Positions 1 through 8,333 of a stretch of DNA of 64,000 nt are shown here, piece by piece; position 1 is the stretch's first letter, and every line of letters starts with the position of its first letter. The stretch is taken from positions 62,001-126,000 of the forward strand of contig JAFCGF010000007.1 in NCBI GenBank assembly GCA_017608295.1, given 5' to 3'. The notes beneath the pieces were generated by a model that had not been told where the DNA came from, did not search any database, and saw only the letters and a program-made list of their open reading frames with translations. The position numbers and the translations under genes are program-made. The stretch is from Candidatus Woesearchaeota archaeon (GTDB lineage: Archaea > Nanoarchaeota > Nanoarchaeia > Woesearchaeales > JAGVZT01).

Positions 1-188
1 CGCTTCAGGGATTAGGGTTCCGCAAGAATCAGCCTGGAAAGGCAGTTGCGATTGTGAGAGAGCTTGTGAGGGAGCACGTCAAGAGTGTGAAGGCTGACCG
101 TGAGCTTGCCGGGGATATCGAGACAGTGCGGGAACTGCTTCCATCGATTGTCGAAGCTGTCGAGAAGCAGATTGGAAGCCTCTCTTAA
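1..188 (+). CDS. C-terminal end of an unidentified protein (5' end outside window)
   Basis: An open frame enters from the left edge (first full codon at 3) and ends at TAA 186-188, giving about 61 residues. The peptide is rich in Glu, Val, Lys and Arg and looks helical. It contains the stretch LQGLGFRKNQPGKAV, which resembles a small helical UBA/RuvA-C-like hairpin, but the fragment is too short for a family assignment. Codon use matches the neighbouring genes. A TATA-like element of the next transcription unit lies about 45 nt downstream. No function is proposed. Confidence 0.6.
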   Translation, partial: LQGLGFRKNQPGKAVAIVRELVREHVKSVKADRELAGDIETVRELLPSIVEAVEKQIGSLS

Positions 189-232
189 GTGAGAGTCATA
201 ACTAAACCTACTCTTAAGTAGTGGCAACAGAA

Positions 233-243
233 AAATTTATATA
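233..243 (+). promoter_or_regulatory. TATA box upstream of the tRNA-His region
   Basis: The run AATTTATATAG is a good archaeal TATA box. Its centre is about 30 nt upstream of an ATG at 270, so transcription probably starts around 265-270. The transcript would read through a short ORF (270-335) and the tRNA-His at 403-474. Confidence 0.5.
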
Positions 244-269
244 GAACTACACCAATTAGAATATTTAAG

Positions 270-335
270 ATGCCTAGAAAAACACTAGACGAGGACAAAG
301 CACAGATGAGTGCTGGTTGCATTCACCCTCGGTAG
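270..335 (+). CDS. Possible 21-residue leaderless ORF or gene remnant
   Basis: ATG 270 sits at the leaderless distance from the TATA box at 233-243 and opens a 21-codon frame ending at TAG 333-335. Its tail (AGCIH) resembles the tail of a second short ORF at 700-789 (GGCLH). In both places the +1 frame reads VAFT. This similarity suggests that the stretch is a partial copy of the start of the gene at 740, but it is too short to prove. Coding status is uncertain. Confidence 0.2.
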   Translation: MPRKTLDEDKAQMSAGCIHPR

Positions 336-402
336 TCAAGGCTCTATTCTTCCTCTTTGTGTTACAAATTACTTAGATATATTTCTCTTCACATTTCGTT
401 AT

Positions 403-474
403 GGCGATAGTGGTGTAATGGTAGCATGGAAGCCTGTGGAGCTTCAAGACCGGGTTCAATTCCCGGCTATCGCC
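403..474 (+). tRNA. tRNA-His (anticodon GTG)
   Basis: The sequence folds as a full cloverleaf. The acceptor stem is GCGATAG (404-410) with CTATCGC (467-473), and the anticodon stem GAAGC/GCTTC holds loop CTGTGGA, so the anticodon is GTG. The T stem is CCGGG/CCCGG with loop TTCAATT. The base before the acceptor is G (403) and the discriminator is C (474), which are the tRNA-His identity elements; G-1 is encoded in the DNA. No CCA is encoded and no intron is visible. The cognate synthetase hisS lies 2.6 kb downstream. Confidence 0.95.
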
Positions 475-699
475 TTCGAACAAAGTGAGACGGGGAGAGA
501 CGGACCAGTCGAACAGCAAGTTCGACGCTGCCCAGCTATCGCCCTGAGTGCAACGTTCAAATTTCATAGCCATAGCTCCGGCCGTCACAGCTGAAGCAAT
601 AATCTAATGCTATGAGCGTAGGATTTCTCTGGTCTTGTTTTTTTGTGTATGAAGTAAGAAAACTAAGCCGTGCGGGCTCTAAACGCGGAGGTAAATGAA

Positions 700-789
700 A
701 TGGAAAACAAAGAACAACGAAATAAGGACAACGTAAAAGGTGGTTGCCTTCACCTACCTAGTAACGAGAGACCTAGTGGAAACGCTTGA
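700..789 (+). CDS. 29-residue ORF with strong Shine-Dalgarno; possible out-of-frame start of the next gene
   Basis: GGAGGT at 687-692 is the best ribosome site here and is spaced 7 nt from ATG 700. The frame it opens closes after 29 codons at TGA 787-789. It overlaps the long ORF beginning at GTG 740, which lacks a ribosome site of its own. A one-base (+1) shift near the run GTAAAAGG (around 732-739) would join the two frames into one protein. The ORF may be a leader peptide, a true N-terminus separated by an indel, or a frameshift product. Confidence 0.3.
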   Translation: MENKEQRNKDNVKGGCLHLPSNERPSGNA

Positions 790-1621
790 GGGAAAAATTG
801 GCTATGATTTAGCGTCTTCAGAACTCAGAGCAGAAATACGTGCCTTAGAGCTAGGCTTCCTCAATGAATTCTGGGAGTACATCCCTGACACAGTGAATAA
901 GGTTGCATTGGGAGCCTCAGAGCTATCTGCAGAGATGAATCGTTTTCTAAAGGAAAGCAAATACCCTATAGTTAGCCTTGATAGGGTATACATCTCAGAT
1001 GCCAACGCCTTTCTCGATGTCGCCAGGATTACGGATTCGATTACTGGCAAGATACTCCGTATTGCTGAGCGTCCTGGAACAAAGGATTTGGTGGAACAGA
1101 TTGAGGATATCAGAGAATTTGAGCAGATAGCACTAGTAGATGTTGGAGCGTTTGATGGAACCACTCTCTCAAATCTTTGCAAGTCACTTTATCTAAAGGG
1201 CATTCAAGTGCAGAGTATAGCTTTAGGTGTGACAAACTCTGGTGCACTTGAGAAGATTAGGACTCTCGTCATTGGTCCAGGAGACAGGGATGACAGTGAT
1301 GCGGGAATGGCAGAGGGAGAGTATGTACCAATTGAAGTATCTCAGGCATACACCTTTGACCTGCTCGAGTGGATTGAGCTTCGTGACTTTTTTGGCATAG
1401 ATGGGCGGGCTATCGGTCTCTCTGGGGATGGTCAGAGGCAATTTATCCCGTATTGGGAGAATCTTGGATGGGCGAGTATTGCAGGTAATGACCAGTCTGC
1501 TGTTGAAGAGCTATGCAAACGCTACAATGCGAAGCTCTGCCGCCTACTGGACAACGCTGGATACGACCTAAAGGATATTGGAGAGGCAGTGAGTATTCAG
1601 GGAGGTGATAATGATGAGTGA
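740..1621 (+). CDS. Phosphoribosyltransferase-like protein
   Basis: The protein has 293 residues. Around residues 128-160 a hydrophobic strand is followed by LVDVGAFDGTTLSNL and then by a helix and GIQVQSIALGV. This is the arrangement of the PRPP-binding loop of type I phosphoribosyltransferases, although the usual paired acidic residues are reduced to VDVG, so activity is not assured. The following HAD phosphatase overlaps its 3' end, and a uridine-phosphorylase-family gene comes next, which fits a nucleotide or nucleoside salvage context. The start is doubtful: GTG 740 has no ribosome site, while a strong one at 687-692 serves ATG 700 in the -1 frame. I infer PRTase ancestry from the loop and neighbours only. 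Confidence 0.45.
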   Translation: MVAFTYLVTRDLVETLEGKIGYDLASSELRAEIRALELGFLNEFWEYIPDTVNKVALGASELSAEMNRFLKESKYPIVSLDRVYISDANAFLDVARITDSITGKILRIAERPGTKDLVEQIEDIREFEQIALVDVGAFDGTTLSNLCKSLYLKGIQVQSIALGVTNSGALEKIRTLVIGPGDRDDSDAGMAEGEYVPIEVSQAYTFDLLEWIELRDFFGIDGRAIGLSGDGQRQFIPYWENLGWASIAGNDQSAVEELCKRYNAKLCRLLDNAGYDLKDIGEAVSIQGGDNDE

Positions 1622-2282
1622 GTCATATGAACTCATCATCTTTGACATGGATGGCACCTTGTACACCTTTGGAGAGGAAAGTGGAGAACAAGGCCTCTTC
1701 GCCAGCGATTTCTATAAAGAAGTCGAGAGGCGTGGAGAGTCATTTCTCCAGAAAAAACTTTCCCTCCCAAAGGGAGAAGCCAGTAGAGTCCGTCAGGATA
1801 TTTTCAAGCAATACAATGGAGATATGAGTCTAGGCCTCGAGCAGGAATATGGCATAGATAGATATGCTTACTTTGGTGAGGTCTGGGCCATAGACCCTTG
1901 TCCGTACGTCAAAGAGGATGAGCGCCTTAAGGCAATGCTCGAACGGATTCCACAGAGGAAGGCTGTGTTATCCAATGCACCACGAGCGTGGCTCTCAGGA
2001 GTTCTGCGACAGCTTGGTATTCAGGACTTCTTTGAATATATTTGGACAGGTGAAAGTGACATCCGTAAGCCGTGTAATGAAGCATATCTGCAGGTGACCA
2101 GAACGCTAAACATACCCCCTGAACAGTGCTTGATGGTGGAGGATTCTCTTGAGTATCTTCTACCGGCCGCGAAGTTAGGAATGGGCACTGTACTGATTGG
2201 GAAACAATCCGTTGAAATGGACACCTGTTTGGACAATATATACCAACTAGAAGATTTTCTGGAGATGATAACAAATGAGTGA
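1614..2282 (+). CDS. HAD-superfamily hydrolase, probable (pyrimidine) nucleotidase-like
   Basis: The 222-residue protein carries all four HAD motifs: I, FDMDGTLY (nucleophile and general acid Asp) near the N-terminus; II, LSNAP; III, the Lys of the RKP segment; IV, VEDS near residue 180. The helical cap between motifs I and II and the DGTLY form resemble the pyrimidine 5'-nucleotidase branch, but substrate cannot be read from sequence. The start is chosen at ATG 1614 because GGAGGTGAT (1601-1609) is spaced correctly; ATG 1611 is possible. It overlaps the preceding gene by 8 nt and the next by 8 nt, so the three genes form one unit, probably removing phosphate from nucleotides ahead of the phosphorylase. 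Confidence 0.8.
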   Translation: MSESYELIIFDMDGTLYTFGEESGEQGLFASDFYKEVERRGESFLQKKLSLPKGEASRVRQDIFKQYNGDMSLGLEQEYGIDRYAYFGEVWAIDPCPYVKEDERLKAMLERIPQRKAVLSNAPRAWLSGVLRQLGIQDFFEYIWTGESDIRKPCNEAYLQVTRTLNIPPEQCLMVEDSLEYLLPAAKLGMGTVLIGKQSVEMDTCLDNIYQLEDFLEMITNE

Positions 2283-3018
2283 GCCACACATTAAATGTAG
2301 GCCCGGCGACGTAGCTGAATGGGTGCTTCTCCCCGGGGATCCGGGAAGAGTAGACCGCATAACGGCTTTCCTGAAAAATGTGAAAGAAATAGCTTACAAT
2401 AGGGAGTTCAGGACCTGCACTGGCCGTTATGAAGGCAGGGCAGTTTCAGCAACTTCCACAGGAATTGGTTGCCCATCAGCCGCTATAGCCATGGAGGAAC
2501 TCATCCGGGTTGGTGCCAGGAATTTTATCCGTATCGGAACTTGTGGTGGGCTATTGGAAGAGATGCGTCCTGGAGACCTGGTCATTCCGATAGCAGCGAT
2601 GCGCTGTGAGGGAACAACAAATGAGTATGTGCAATCAGAGTTCCCTGCAATCCCTAATCTTGAGATTGTCAATGCGCTGCGTGAAGCTGCAAGGAAACGA
2701 GGTTTAAGGGTATTTGTAGGGGTTAATAGAACCCACGATGCGTTCTACGAGCCTATGGAAAACTTCCTGAAACTGGATATTGGAAGCGAACAGCTGGTAA
2801 GTTCAGAGATGGAATGCTCAGCTCTCTTTATTGTCGCAGCACTGCGAAATGTAAGGGCAGGAGCAATACTTGTAGTAAACACTCCAGAACCGCCGGCACT
2901 TGTCAAAGAGAATCCTGACTTGGTGTATCAGCTCGTGGATGAAGATTTGGTCAGAAAGGGTGTGGACAACGCAATTCAGGTTGCACTTGACGCCATTGAG
3001 ATATTATCCGGGCGTTAG
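2275..3018 (+). CDS. udp: Nucleoside phosphorylase, uridine phosphorylase family
   Basis: The 247-residue protein belongs to the PNP/UDP family, which splits nucleosides with phosphate to give base and ribose 1-phosphate. Visible family marks are LLPGDPGRV near residue 20 (phosphate site), STGIGCPSAAIAMEEL near 60, RIGTCGGL near 88, and SEMECSALF near 180 (ribose/base site). Length matches the family. It overlaps the HAD gene by 8 nt. With upp 1.4 kb downstream it would supply uracil for UMP synthesis. Uridine preference is inferred from overall similarity; a purine or broad specificity is possible. Confidence 0.85.
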   Translation: MSEPHIKCRPGDVAEWVLLPGDPGRVDRITAFLKNVKEIAYNREFRTCTGRYEGRAVSATSTGIGCPSAAIAMEELIRVGARNFIRIGTCGGLLEEMRPGDLVIPIAAMRCEGTTNEYVQSEFPAIPNLEIVNALREAARKRGLRVFVGVNRTHDAFYEPMENFLKLDIGSEQLVSSEMECSALFIVAALRNVRAGAILVVNTPEPPALVKENPDLVYQLVDEDLVRKGVDNAIQVALDAIEILSGR

Positions 3019-3072
3019 GGTTGTCCATCAGAGCAAGATTTAAAACTATGGTGATGCCTAGAGGTGCACATA

Positions 3073-4374
3073 ATGACAGACAAAATGAAACTCCAGACAG
3101 CAAAAGGAGTGCGCGATGTGCCCCCCAAGGAGCTGCTCCTCAGGAAGAGGCTTATCGACGCCCTCATCGGCGTGTTTGAGAGGTACGGCTATAATCCTTT
3201 GGAGACTCCCATTGTGGAGCGGTGGGATGTATTGTCAGTGAAGTTTGGCGCAGGCGCCGACTCAGACGCGATGAAAGAGATTTTCCGGTTTAAAGACCAG
3301 GGCGGCCGCGACTTGGGGCTCCGCTTTGAACTGACACTTTCCATGGCGCGCTTTGTCGCGATGAATCCCCAGTTGAAACTCCCCTTCAAGCGCTATGAGA
3401 TAGGTCGTGTGTATAGGGATGGGCCTATCAAGCTTGGCAGGACTCGGGAATTCATCCAGTGCGATGTCGATATCGTTGGCAGCGATGATATGATGGCAGA
3501 CGCTGAGTTAGTGAAACTCTCGCTTGATGCATTCAAGGCACTTGGTCTAGATGCCTACATAGAGGTCAATACCAGGAAGCTCCTCAATGCGATTCTCGAG
3601 CAGGCAGGGGTTGCGAAGGGAAAAAGTGGAGCTGCTATCATCATCCTTGACAAGTTGAATAAGGTTGGCCGTGATGAGGTACAGGATGAGCTGCGCAAGA
3701 TGGAAATTAATTTTGACACATCTGACAAGGTTCTCCAATTACTTGAGGTACGCGGCAACACCAAAGAAAAAATCACTGCCTTGAAGACGCTTCTTACAAC
3801 AGATTTAGGGAAGGAAGCCCTTGCTGAGGTTGAGGAGCTGTTCGGCTACTTCTCTGATGCAGAGAAGGAGAATATCGTGTTCAACCCCTCGCTGGCACGC
3901 GGCCTGAGTTATTATACAGGGGCTGTGTTCGAGGGCTTTCTTCGGGATTCAAAAGTGACGTCATCTATATGTGGTGGCGGCAGGTATGATGATATGATTC
4001 GCCTGTTGCTCGGAAGAAAGGAGAATGTGCCCGCTACCGGCATCAGCTTCGGGCTTGTGCCTATCATGGAGGCGCTGAAGGGCACTGCCGAGGTCAAGAC
4101 AGTGACCAAGGCATTCATCATCCCGATTGGCGAGACACGGAAAGAGGCCCTTGGCGTGGCCCAGGAGCTTCGTTCTGCGGGTATTGCCAGCGATATCGAC
4201 CTGATGGGGCGCGGCATCAGCAAGAACCTCAACTACGCGAACACGATGGGCATCCCATATGTGGTATTCGTCGGACAGAGGGAGCTTGCAGAGAAAAAAG
4301 TTAAGCTGCGTGACATGGTGTCAGGTGATGAGAAATTACTTAGTGTAAAAGATGTGGTGAAGAAACTACAATGA
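3073..4374 (+). CDS. hisS: Histidyl-tRNA synthetase
   Basis: This 433-residue class II synthetase charges tRNA-His. It begins with AKGVRDVPPKE, has the class II motif 2 region YEIGRVYRDGP near residue 111, the histidine-specific LARGLSYYTGAVFEGF near 275-290, the Gly-rich GGGRYDDMI, and a C-terminal anticodon-binding domain starting around residue 345 (AFIIPIG...). ATG 3073 is preferred over the in-frame GTG 3064 because GAGGTG at 3061-3066 then serves as ribosome site. A TATA-like TTTAAAA lies near 3039-3046. The stop overlaps the upp start by ATGA. The matching tRNA-His gene is in the same window. Confidence 0.95.
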   Translation: MTDKMKLQTAKGVRDVPPKELLLRKRLIDALIGVFERYGYNPLETPIVERWDVLSVKFGAGADSDAMKEIFRFKDQGGRDLGLRFELTLSMARFVAMNPQLKLPFKRYEIGRVYRDGPIKLGRTREFIQCDVDIVGSDDMMADAELVKLSLDAFKALGLDAYIEVNTRKLLNAILEQAGVAKGKSGAAIIILDKLNKVGRDEVQDELRKMEINFDTSDKVLQLLEVRGNTKEKITALKTLLTTDLGKEALAEVEELFGYFSDAEKENIVFNPSLARGLSYYTGAVFEGFLRDSKVTSSICGGGRYDDMIRLLLGRKENVPATGISFGLVPIMEALKGTAEVKTVTKAFIIPIGETRKEALGVAQELRSAGIASDIDLMGRGISKNLNYANTMGIPYVVFVGQRELAEKKVKLRDMVSGDEKLLSVKDVVKKLQ

Positions 4375-5009
4375 AAAACGTGCATGTTCTTGAGCAGACC
4401 CCGCAGCTTCGAGTGTTGTATACTATTATCCGCGACAAGGAGACCAAAAGGGGAGACTTCATATTTTATTCTGACAGGATAATGAGGCTGCTTATCGAAG
4501 AGGGGCTGAATCTGCTGCCCATCCGCGACACCATCGTGACCACGCCCACGGATGCGGACTATAAGGGTTCGCTGTTCGAGGGCAGAATCTGCGCCGTATC
4601 TATCGTGCGGGCAGGCGAGGCGATGGAGGCTGCCATCCGAGAGGTGTGCAAGAAGATTAGGATTGGGAAAATCCTGATTCAAAGGGATGAGGAGACTGCA
4701 GAGCCGATTCATTTCTACTCCAAATTGCCGCCTGATATCTCAAAGCGGTATGTGCTGTTGATTGACCCGATGCTCGCTACTGGAGGTTCAGCGTGCAAGG
4801 CAATCGAGATATTGAAAGAAGCTGGCGTGAGCGAGGAGAAGATTGTGTTCATCAACCTCATCTCCTGCCCAGAGGGCATAAAGAGGATGCAGGAAAGCCA
4901 TCCAAAAGTGAGAATCGTCACCGGAGTGGTTGACAAGAACCTCAATGACAGGGCATTTATCATGCCTGGCCTGGGCGATTTTGGAGACCGCTATTTCGGA
5001 ACTGATTAA
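4371..5009 (+). CDS. upp: Uracil phosphoribosyltransferase
   Basis: The 212-residue enzyme makes UMP from uracil and PRPP. The PRPP-binding signature LLIDPMLATGGSA lies near residues 124-136 and the uracil-binding C-terminus GLGDFGDRYFGTD ends the protein; both are diagnostic. SIVRAGEAM near residue 76 is the conserved loop. Length is normal. The start codon overlaps the hisS stop as ATGA, so it is translationally coupled to hisS, an unusual partner. Together with the uridine-phosphorylase-family gene it forms a pyrimidine salvage route. Confidence 0.95.
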   Translation: MKNVHVLEQTPQLRVLYTIIRDKETKRGDFIFYSDRIMRLLIEEGLNLLPIRDTIVTTPTDADYKGSLFEGRICAVSIVRAGEAMEAAIREVCKKIRIGKILIQRDEETAEPIHFYSKLPPDISKRYVLLIDPMLATGGSACKAIEILKEAGVSEEKIVFINLISCPEGIKRMQESHPKVRIVTGVVDKNLNDRAFIMPGLGDFGDRYFGTD

Positions 5010-5010
5010 T

Positions 5011-5820
5011 ATGATACGCGTACGAAAACTGAACGGAACACTAGAGGAATACAATGAGGAGAAGCTCCGCAACTCCCTGAAGAACGCTGGCGCAACTGAG
5101 AAGACGATTGATGTCGTCATCTCCAAACTCCAGAAAATCCTTGTCGATGGGATAGAGACAAAGCGCCTCTACGATTTTGTGCTCAAGGAATACAAGAAGC
5201 ACCAGCCCCACCTCTCGGCGAGATACACCCTCAAGAGCGCGATTCTCAGATTGGGCCCTGAAGGTTTTGCCTTCGAGGAGTTCATAGGCTACATATTCCA
5301 GGCGCGAGGATACTCGGTCGAACTGAATCAGATTGTGAAGGGAAAGAACATCGAGCACGAGATTGATGTTATAGCAGAACGTGAGGGTGAACGCCTCCTG
5401 ATAGAGTGCAAGCACCACGCCAAGCCCTGGATAGGCTCGCCGATACAGACCGCACTATACGTCTACGCACGATTCCTCGATGTGAAAGAGCAGTTCACAC
5501 GCCCATTACTCGTCACAAACACACGATTCTCCAAGCAGTCAGTAGAGTATGCAAAAGGCGTGGAAATGCATCTCATGGGTTGGAAGTACCCTCGAAAGGA
5601 CAGCCTCGAGCGCAATATCGAGCAGTTCAGGCTGTACCCTGTCACTATGCTCCACTCGCTGAGCAAGCATGCTATCAAGGCACTACTTGATAACAAGGTG
5701 GTGCTTGTGAAGACACTGGCTGGAATGACACCTCATGACCTCTCTGAGAAGGCACTTATCCCGCTTCCGAAGGCGAAGAAGGTCCTGAAAGAGGCGCAGG
5801 CACTCTGCCATTTCAACTGA
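5011..5820 (+). CDS. ATP-cone domain fused to a PD-(D/E)XK (Mrr/Holliday-junction-resolvase-like) nuclease domain
   Basis: This 269-residue protein starts with an ATP-cone-like segment (residues 1-85: IRVRKLNGTLEEYNEEKL, then TKRLYDFVLKEYKK and ARYTLKSAIL), the nucleotide-sensing fold of NrdR and ribonucleotide reductases. A short linker leads to a PD-(D/E)XK core at about 90-190: FEEFIGYIFQARGY, then EIDVIAEREGERLLIECKHH, with Asp and E-x-K as predicted metal ligands. The C-terminal 50 residues (ALLDNKVVLVKTLAGM to KKVLKEA) look like a helix-hairpin-helix DNA-binding tail. The start is ATG 5011, 1 nt after the upp stop; an upstream extension would run inside upp. A nucleotide-responsive DNA-cutting or DNA-binding role is inferred. 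Confidence 0.75.
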   Translation: MIRVRKLNGTLEEYNEEKLRNSLKNAGATEKTIDVVISKLQKILVDGIETKRLYDFVLKEYKKHQPHLSARYTLKSAILRLGPEGFAFEEFIGYIFQARGYSVELNQIVKGKNIEHEIDVIAEREGERLLIECKHHAKPWIGSPIQTALYVYARFLDVKEQFTRPLLVTNTRFSKQSVEYAKGVEMHLMGWKYPRKDSLERNIEQFRLYPVTMLHSLSKHAIKALLDNKVVLVKTLAGMTPHDLSEKALIPLPKAKKVLKEAQALCHFN

Positions 5821-5896
5821 TTGTTGCCGAGAGGTATTTCCTCGAAGGCAACACCAACATACCCTGGCCTTTAGGCAAGGGTTGTTGATTCGACAT

Positions 5897-5905
5897 CTTT
5901 ATATA
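5897..5905 (+). promoter_or_regulatory. TATA box of ppsA
   Basis: TTTATATA precedes the ppsA start by about 45 nt, so the transcript would have a leader of roughly 15-20 nt carrying the ribosome site GAGGT (5936-5940). The preceding 70 nt after the nuclease stop hold a GGCCTTTAGGC-type inverted repeat that could end the upstream unit. Confidence 0.6.
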
Positions 5906-5946
5906 ACAGCGACTCTATAGTTAGGGAGATAGTTCGAGGTATCAAT

Positions 5947-8331
5947 ATGGCAAAGAAAGAATTAGTCAAATGGTTTGAAGAAGTCGGCATCAAGGACGTT
6001 CCTGTAGTGGGTGGGAAGAACGCATCGCTGGGCGAGATGATATCCTCATTGAAAGCAAAGGGCGTGCAGGTTCCTGGGGGTTTCGCTACAACATCTGAGG
6101 CCTACTGGCTATTTGTCAAGGAAAACAAGATCAAGGAGAAGATGGCAGCGATTCTCGCTGACCTGAAGAGCGGTAAGCTCACCCTTGACAGGACCGGCCG
6201 CGCTGTGCGGGGGCTATTCCTCCATGGAGAGTTCCCAGAAGAGCTGAAGAAGGACATCCTCAACAAATACGCAGAGATGTGTAAGAGATACAATACGCAT
6301 GATATGGATGTCGCTGTTCGAAGTTCAGCGACTGCTGAAGATTTGCCTGACGCGAGCTTCGCCGGTCAGCAAGAGACATTTCTGAACATCAGGGGAGAGC
6401 ACGAGCTACTCGACGCGTGCAGGCGGTGCTTCGCCTCGCTCTTCACTGACAGGGCGATTTTCTATCGACAGGAGAAGGGTTTTGAGCATCTCAAGGTCGC
6501 ATTGTCAATTGGAGTGCAGAAGATGGTGCGCTCTGACAAGTCAGGCTCGGGAGTGATGTTCACCCTCGATACAGAGACTGGGTTTCCTGATGTCATTGTC
6601 ATCAACGCTGCCTATGGCCTTGGAGAGATGGTTGTGCAGGGAGCGGTCAATCCTGACGAGTACGTGGTGTTCAAGCCGATGCTGGACAAAAAAGGGCTGA
6701 AGCCCATCATCGAGAAGGCTCTTGGGGAAAAAGAGCGCAAGATGGTGTATGCGAAGCACGGCGGGAGCAATCCGGTCAAGACAGTGGATACCACAAAGAA
6801 GGAGCAGAATTCATATGTGCTCACTGAGGAAGAGATTCTCAAGCTGGCGCGCTGGGGAGCCATCATCGAGACGCATTACAAGAAGGGCATGGACCTTGAG
6901 TGGGCAAAAGATGGCATCTCTGGAGAGCTGTTCATTGTCCAGGCGCGGCCAGAGACTGTACAGTCACAGAAGGGAGGTTCCTCATTCCAGGACTTCAATC
7001 TCCAGGAGAAGGGCACGGTCCTTATTGAGGGCTTGGCCATCGGACAGGCTATCGCGACAGGAGAGGTGCAGGTCATCAAGAGTGTCGAGAATATCGACAT
7101 GTTCAAGGACGGCTCGATATTAGTGACTGGCATGACCGACCCAGACTGGGTGCCTATCATGAAGCGCGCAGCGGGGATTATCACTGACCACGGTGGAAGG
7201 ACTAGCCATGCGGCGATAGTGAGCCGTGAATTAGGGATTCCTGCATTAGTGGGGACTGGCCACGCGACTGAAGTGCTGAAGGACGGGCAGAGGGTCACCA
7301 TGAGCTGTGCAGAGGGCGACCACGGCTTTGTGTACGATGGAAAACTCAAGTTCGAGATAAAAGAAATAAACCTCAAGAACGTGCCTGAGACAAAGACGCA
7401 GATTATGCTCAACATCGGCAGCCCTGCTGCTGCGATGCGCTGGTGGCGCCTACCGTGCAAAGGCATTGGATTGGCAAGGATGGAGTTCATAATCAACAAC
7501 GCCATCAAAATCCATCCCATGGCTTTACTGCGGTATGATACGCTGAAAGACAAGAAGGCGAAGAAAATCATCGCGGACCTGACGCGAGGATATGCTGACA
7601 AGAGCCAGTATTTCATCGACCACCTCGCCCGCGGGATTGCGCGAATAGGCGCTTCCCAGTATCCCGACACGGTGATTGTTAGGATGTCAGACTTCAAGAC
7701 AAACGAATATGCTAATTTGATTGGCGGGACTGCGTTCGAGCCTGCAGAGGACAACCCCATGATTGGCTTCAGGGGGGCTTCCAGGTATTACAGCGATGCG
7801 TACCGCGAGGCATTTGCACTCGAATGCCTGGCCATCCACAAGGTGCGTGAGGAGATGGGGCTCGAGAATGTCATCATTATGATACCCTTCTGCCGCACTC
7901 TGGAAGAGGCTGACAGGGTATTGGAAGTGTGCGCTGAGAATGGCCTGAAGCGCGGCGAGAAGGGACTTGAGATCTATGTGATGGCTGAGATTCCCTCCAA
8001 TGTCGTATTGGCTGAAGAGTTCGCGAAAAGGTTTGACGGCTTCTCGATTGGTTCGAATGACCTGACTCAGCTGACACTGGGTATAGATAGGGATTCAGAG
8101 GAGCTCGCGTCGCTGTTCGACGAGCGGAACCCTGCGGTGAAGAACCTGATACGCGACCTTATTGAAAGGGCGCACAAGCACAATCGAAAAGTAGGAATCT
8201 GCGGCCAGGCACCGAGCGACTATCCTGAATTTGCTGAGTTCCTCGTTGAGCTTGGGATTGACTCGATTTCTCTCAATCCCGACAGCGTTCTTCAGACTAT
8301 TCAGCGCGTCGCGAAGATGGAGAAGAAGTAG
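5947..8331 (+). CDS. ppsA: Phosphoenolpyruvate synthase (pyruvate, water dikinase)
   Basis: The 794-residue enzyme converts pyruvate and ATP to PEP, AMP and phosphate for gluconeogenesis, or runs in reverse. Order of domains: an N-terminal ATP-grasp nucleotide-binding domain (about 1-340, with VGGKNASLGEM and VAVRSSATAEDLPDASFAGQ), a swivelling phosphohistidine domain with GGRTSHAAI near 415-423 (catalytic His), and a C-terminal TIM-barrel PEP/pyruvate domain with GSNDLTQLTLGIDRD near 702-716 and the catalytic Cys in ICGQAPSD near 751. Length and all motifs are complete. It has its own promoter, and the following nucleotidyltransferase starts 3 nt after its stop. Confidence 0.95.
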   Translation: MAKKELVKWFEEVGIKDVPVVGGKNASLGEMISSLKAKGVQVPGGFATTSEAYWLFVKENKIKEKMAAILADLKSGKLTLDRTGRAVRGLFLHGEFPEELKKDILNKYAEMCKRYNTHDMDVAVRSSATAEDLPDASFAGQQETFLNIRGEHELLDACRRCFASLFTDRAIFYRQEKGFEHLKVALSIGVQKMVRSDKSGSGVMFTLDTETGFPDVIVINAAYGLGEMVVQGAVNPDEYVVFKPMLDKKGLKPIIEKALGEKERKMVYAKHGGSNPVKTVDTTKKEQNSYVLTEEEILKLARWGAIIETHYKKGMDLEWAKDGISGELFIVQARPETVQSQKGGSSFQDFNLQEKGTVLIEGLAIGQAIATGEVQVIKSVENIDMFKDGSILVTGMTDPDWVPIMKRAAGIITDHGGRTSHAAIVSRELGIPALVGTGHATEVLKDGQRVTMSCAEGDHGFVYDGKLKFEIKEINLKNVPETKTQIMLNIGSPAAAMRWWRLPCKGIGLARMEFIINNAIKIHPMALLRYDTLKDKKAKKIIADLTRGYADKSQYFIDHLARGIARIGASQYPDTVIVRMSDFKTNEYANLIGGTAFEPAEDNPMIGFRGASRYYSDAYREAFALECLAIHKVREEMGLENVIIMIPFCRTLEEADRVLEVCAENGLKRGEKGLEIYVMAEIPSNVVLAEEFAKRFDGFSIGSNDLTQLTLGIDRDSEELASLFDERNPAVKNLIRDLIERAHKHNRKVGICGQAPSDYPEFAEFLVELGIDSISLNPDSVLQTIQRVAKMEKK

Positions 8332-8333
8332 TG

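Noticed and set aside
310..594. 94-residue ORF across the tRNA-His gene
   Set aside because: It runs through the tRNA, which is certain, and has no family features.
4930..5010. N-terminal extension of the ATP-cone protein into upp
   Set aside because: It reads another frame of the conserved upp C-terminus; ATG 5011 begins exactly at the ATP-cone domain.
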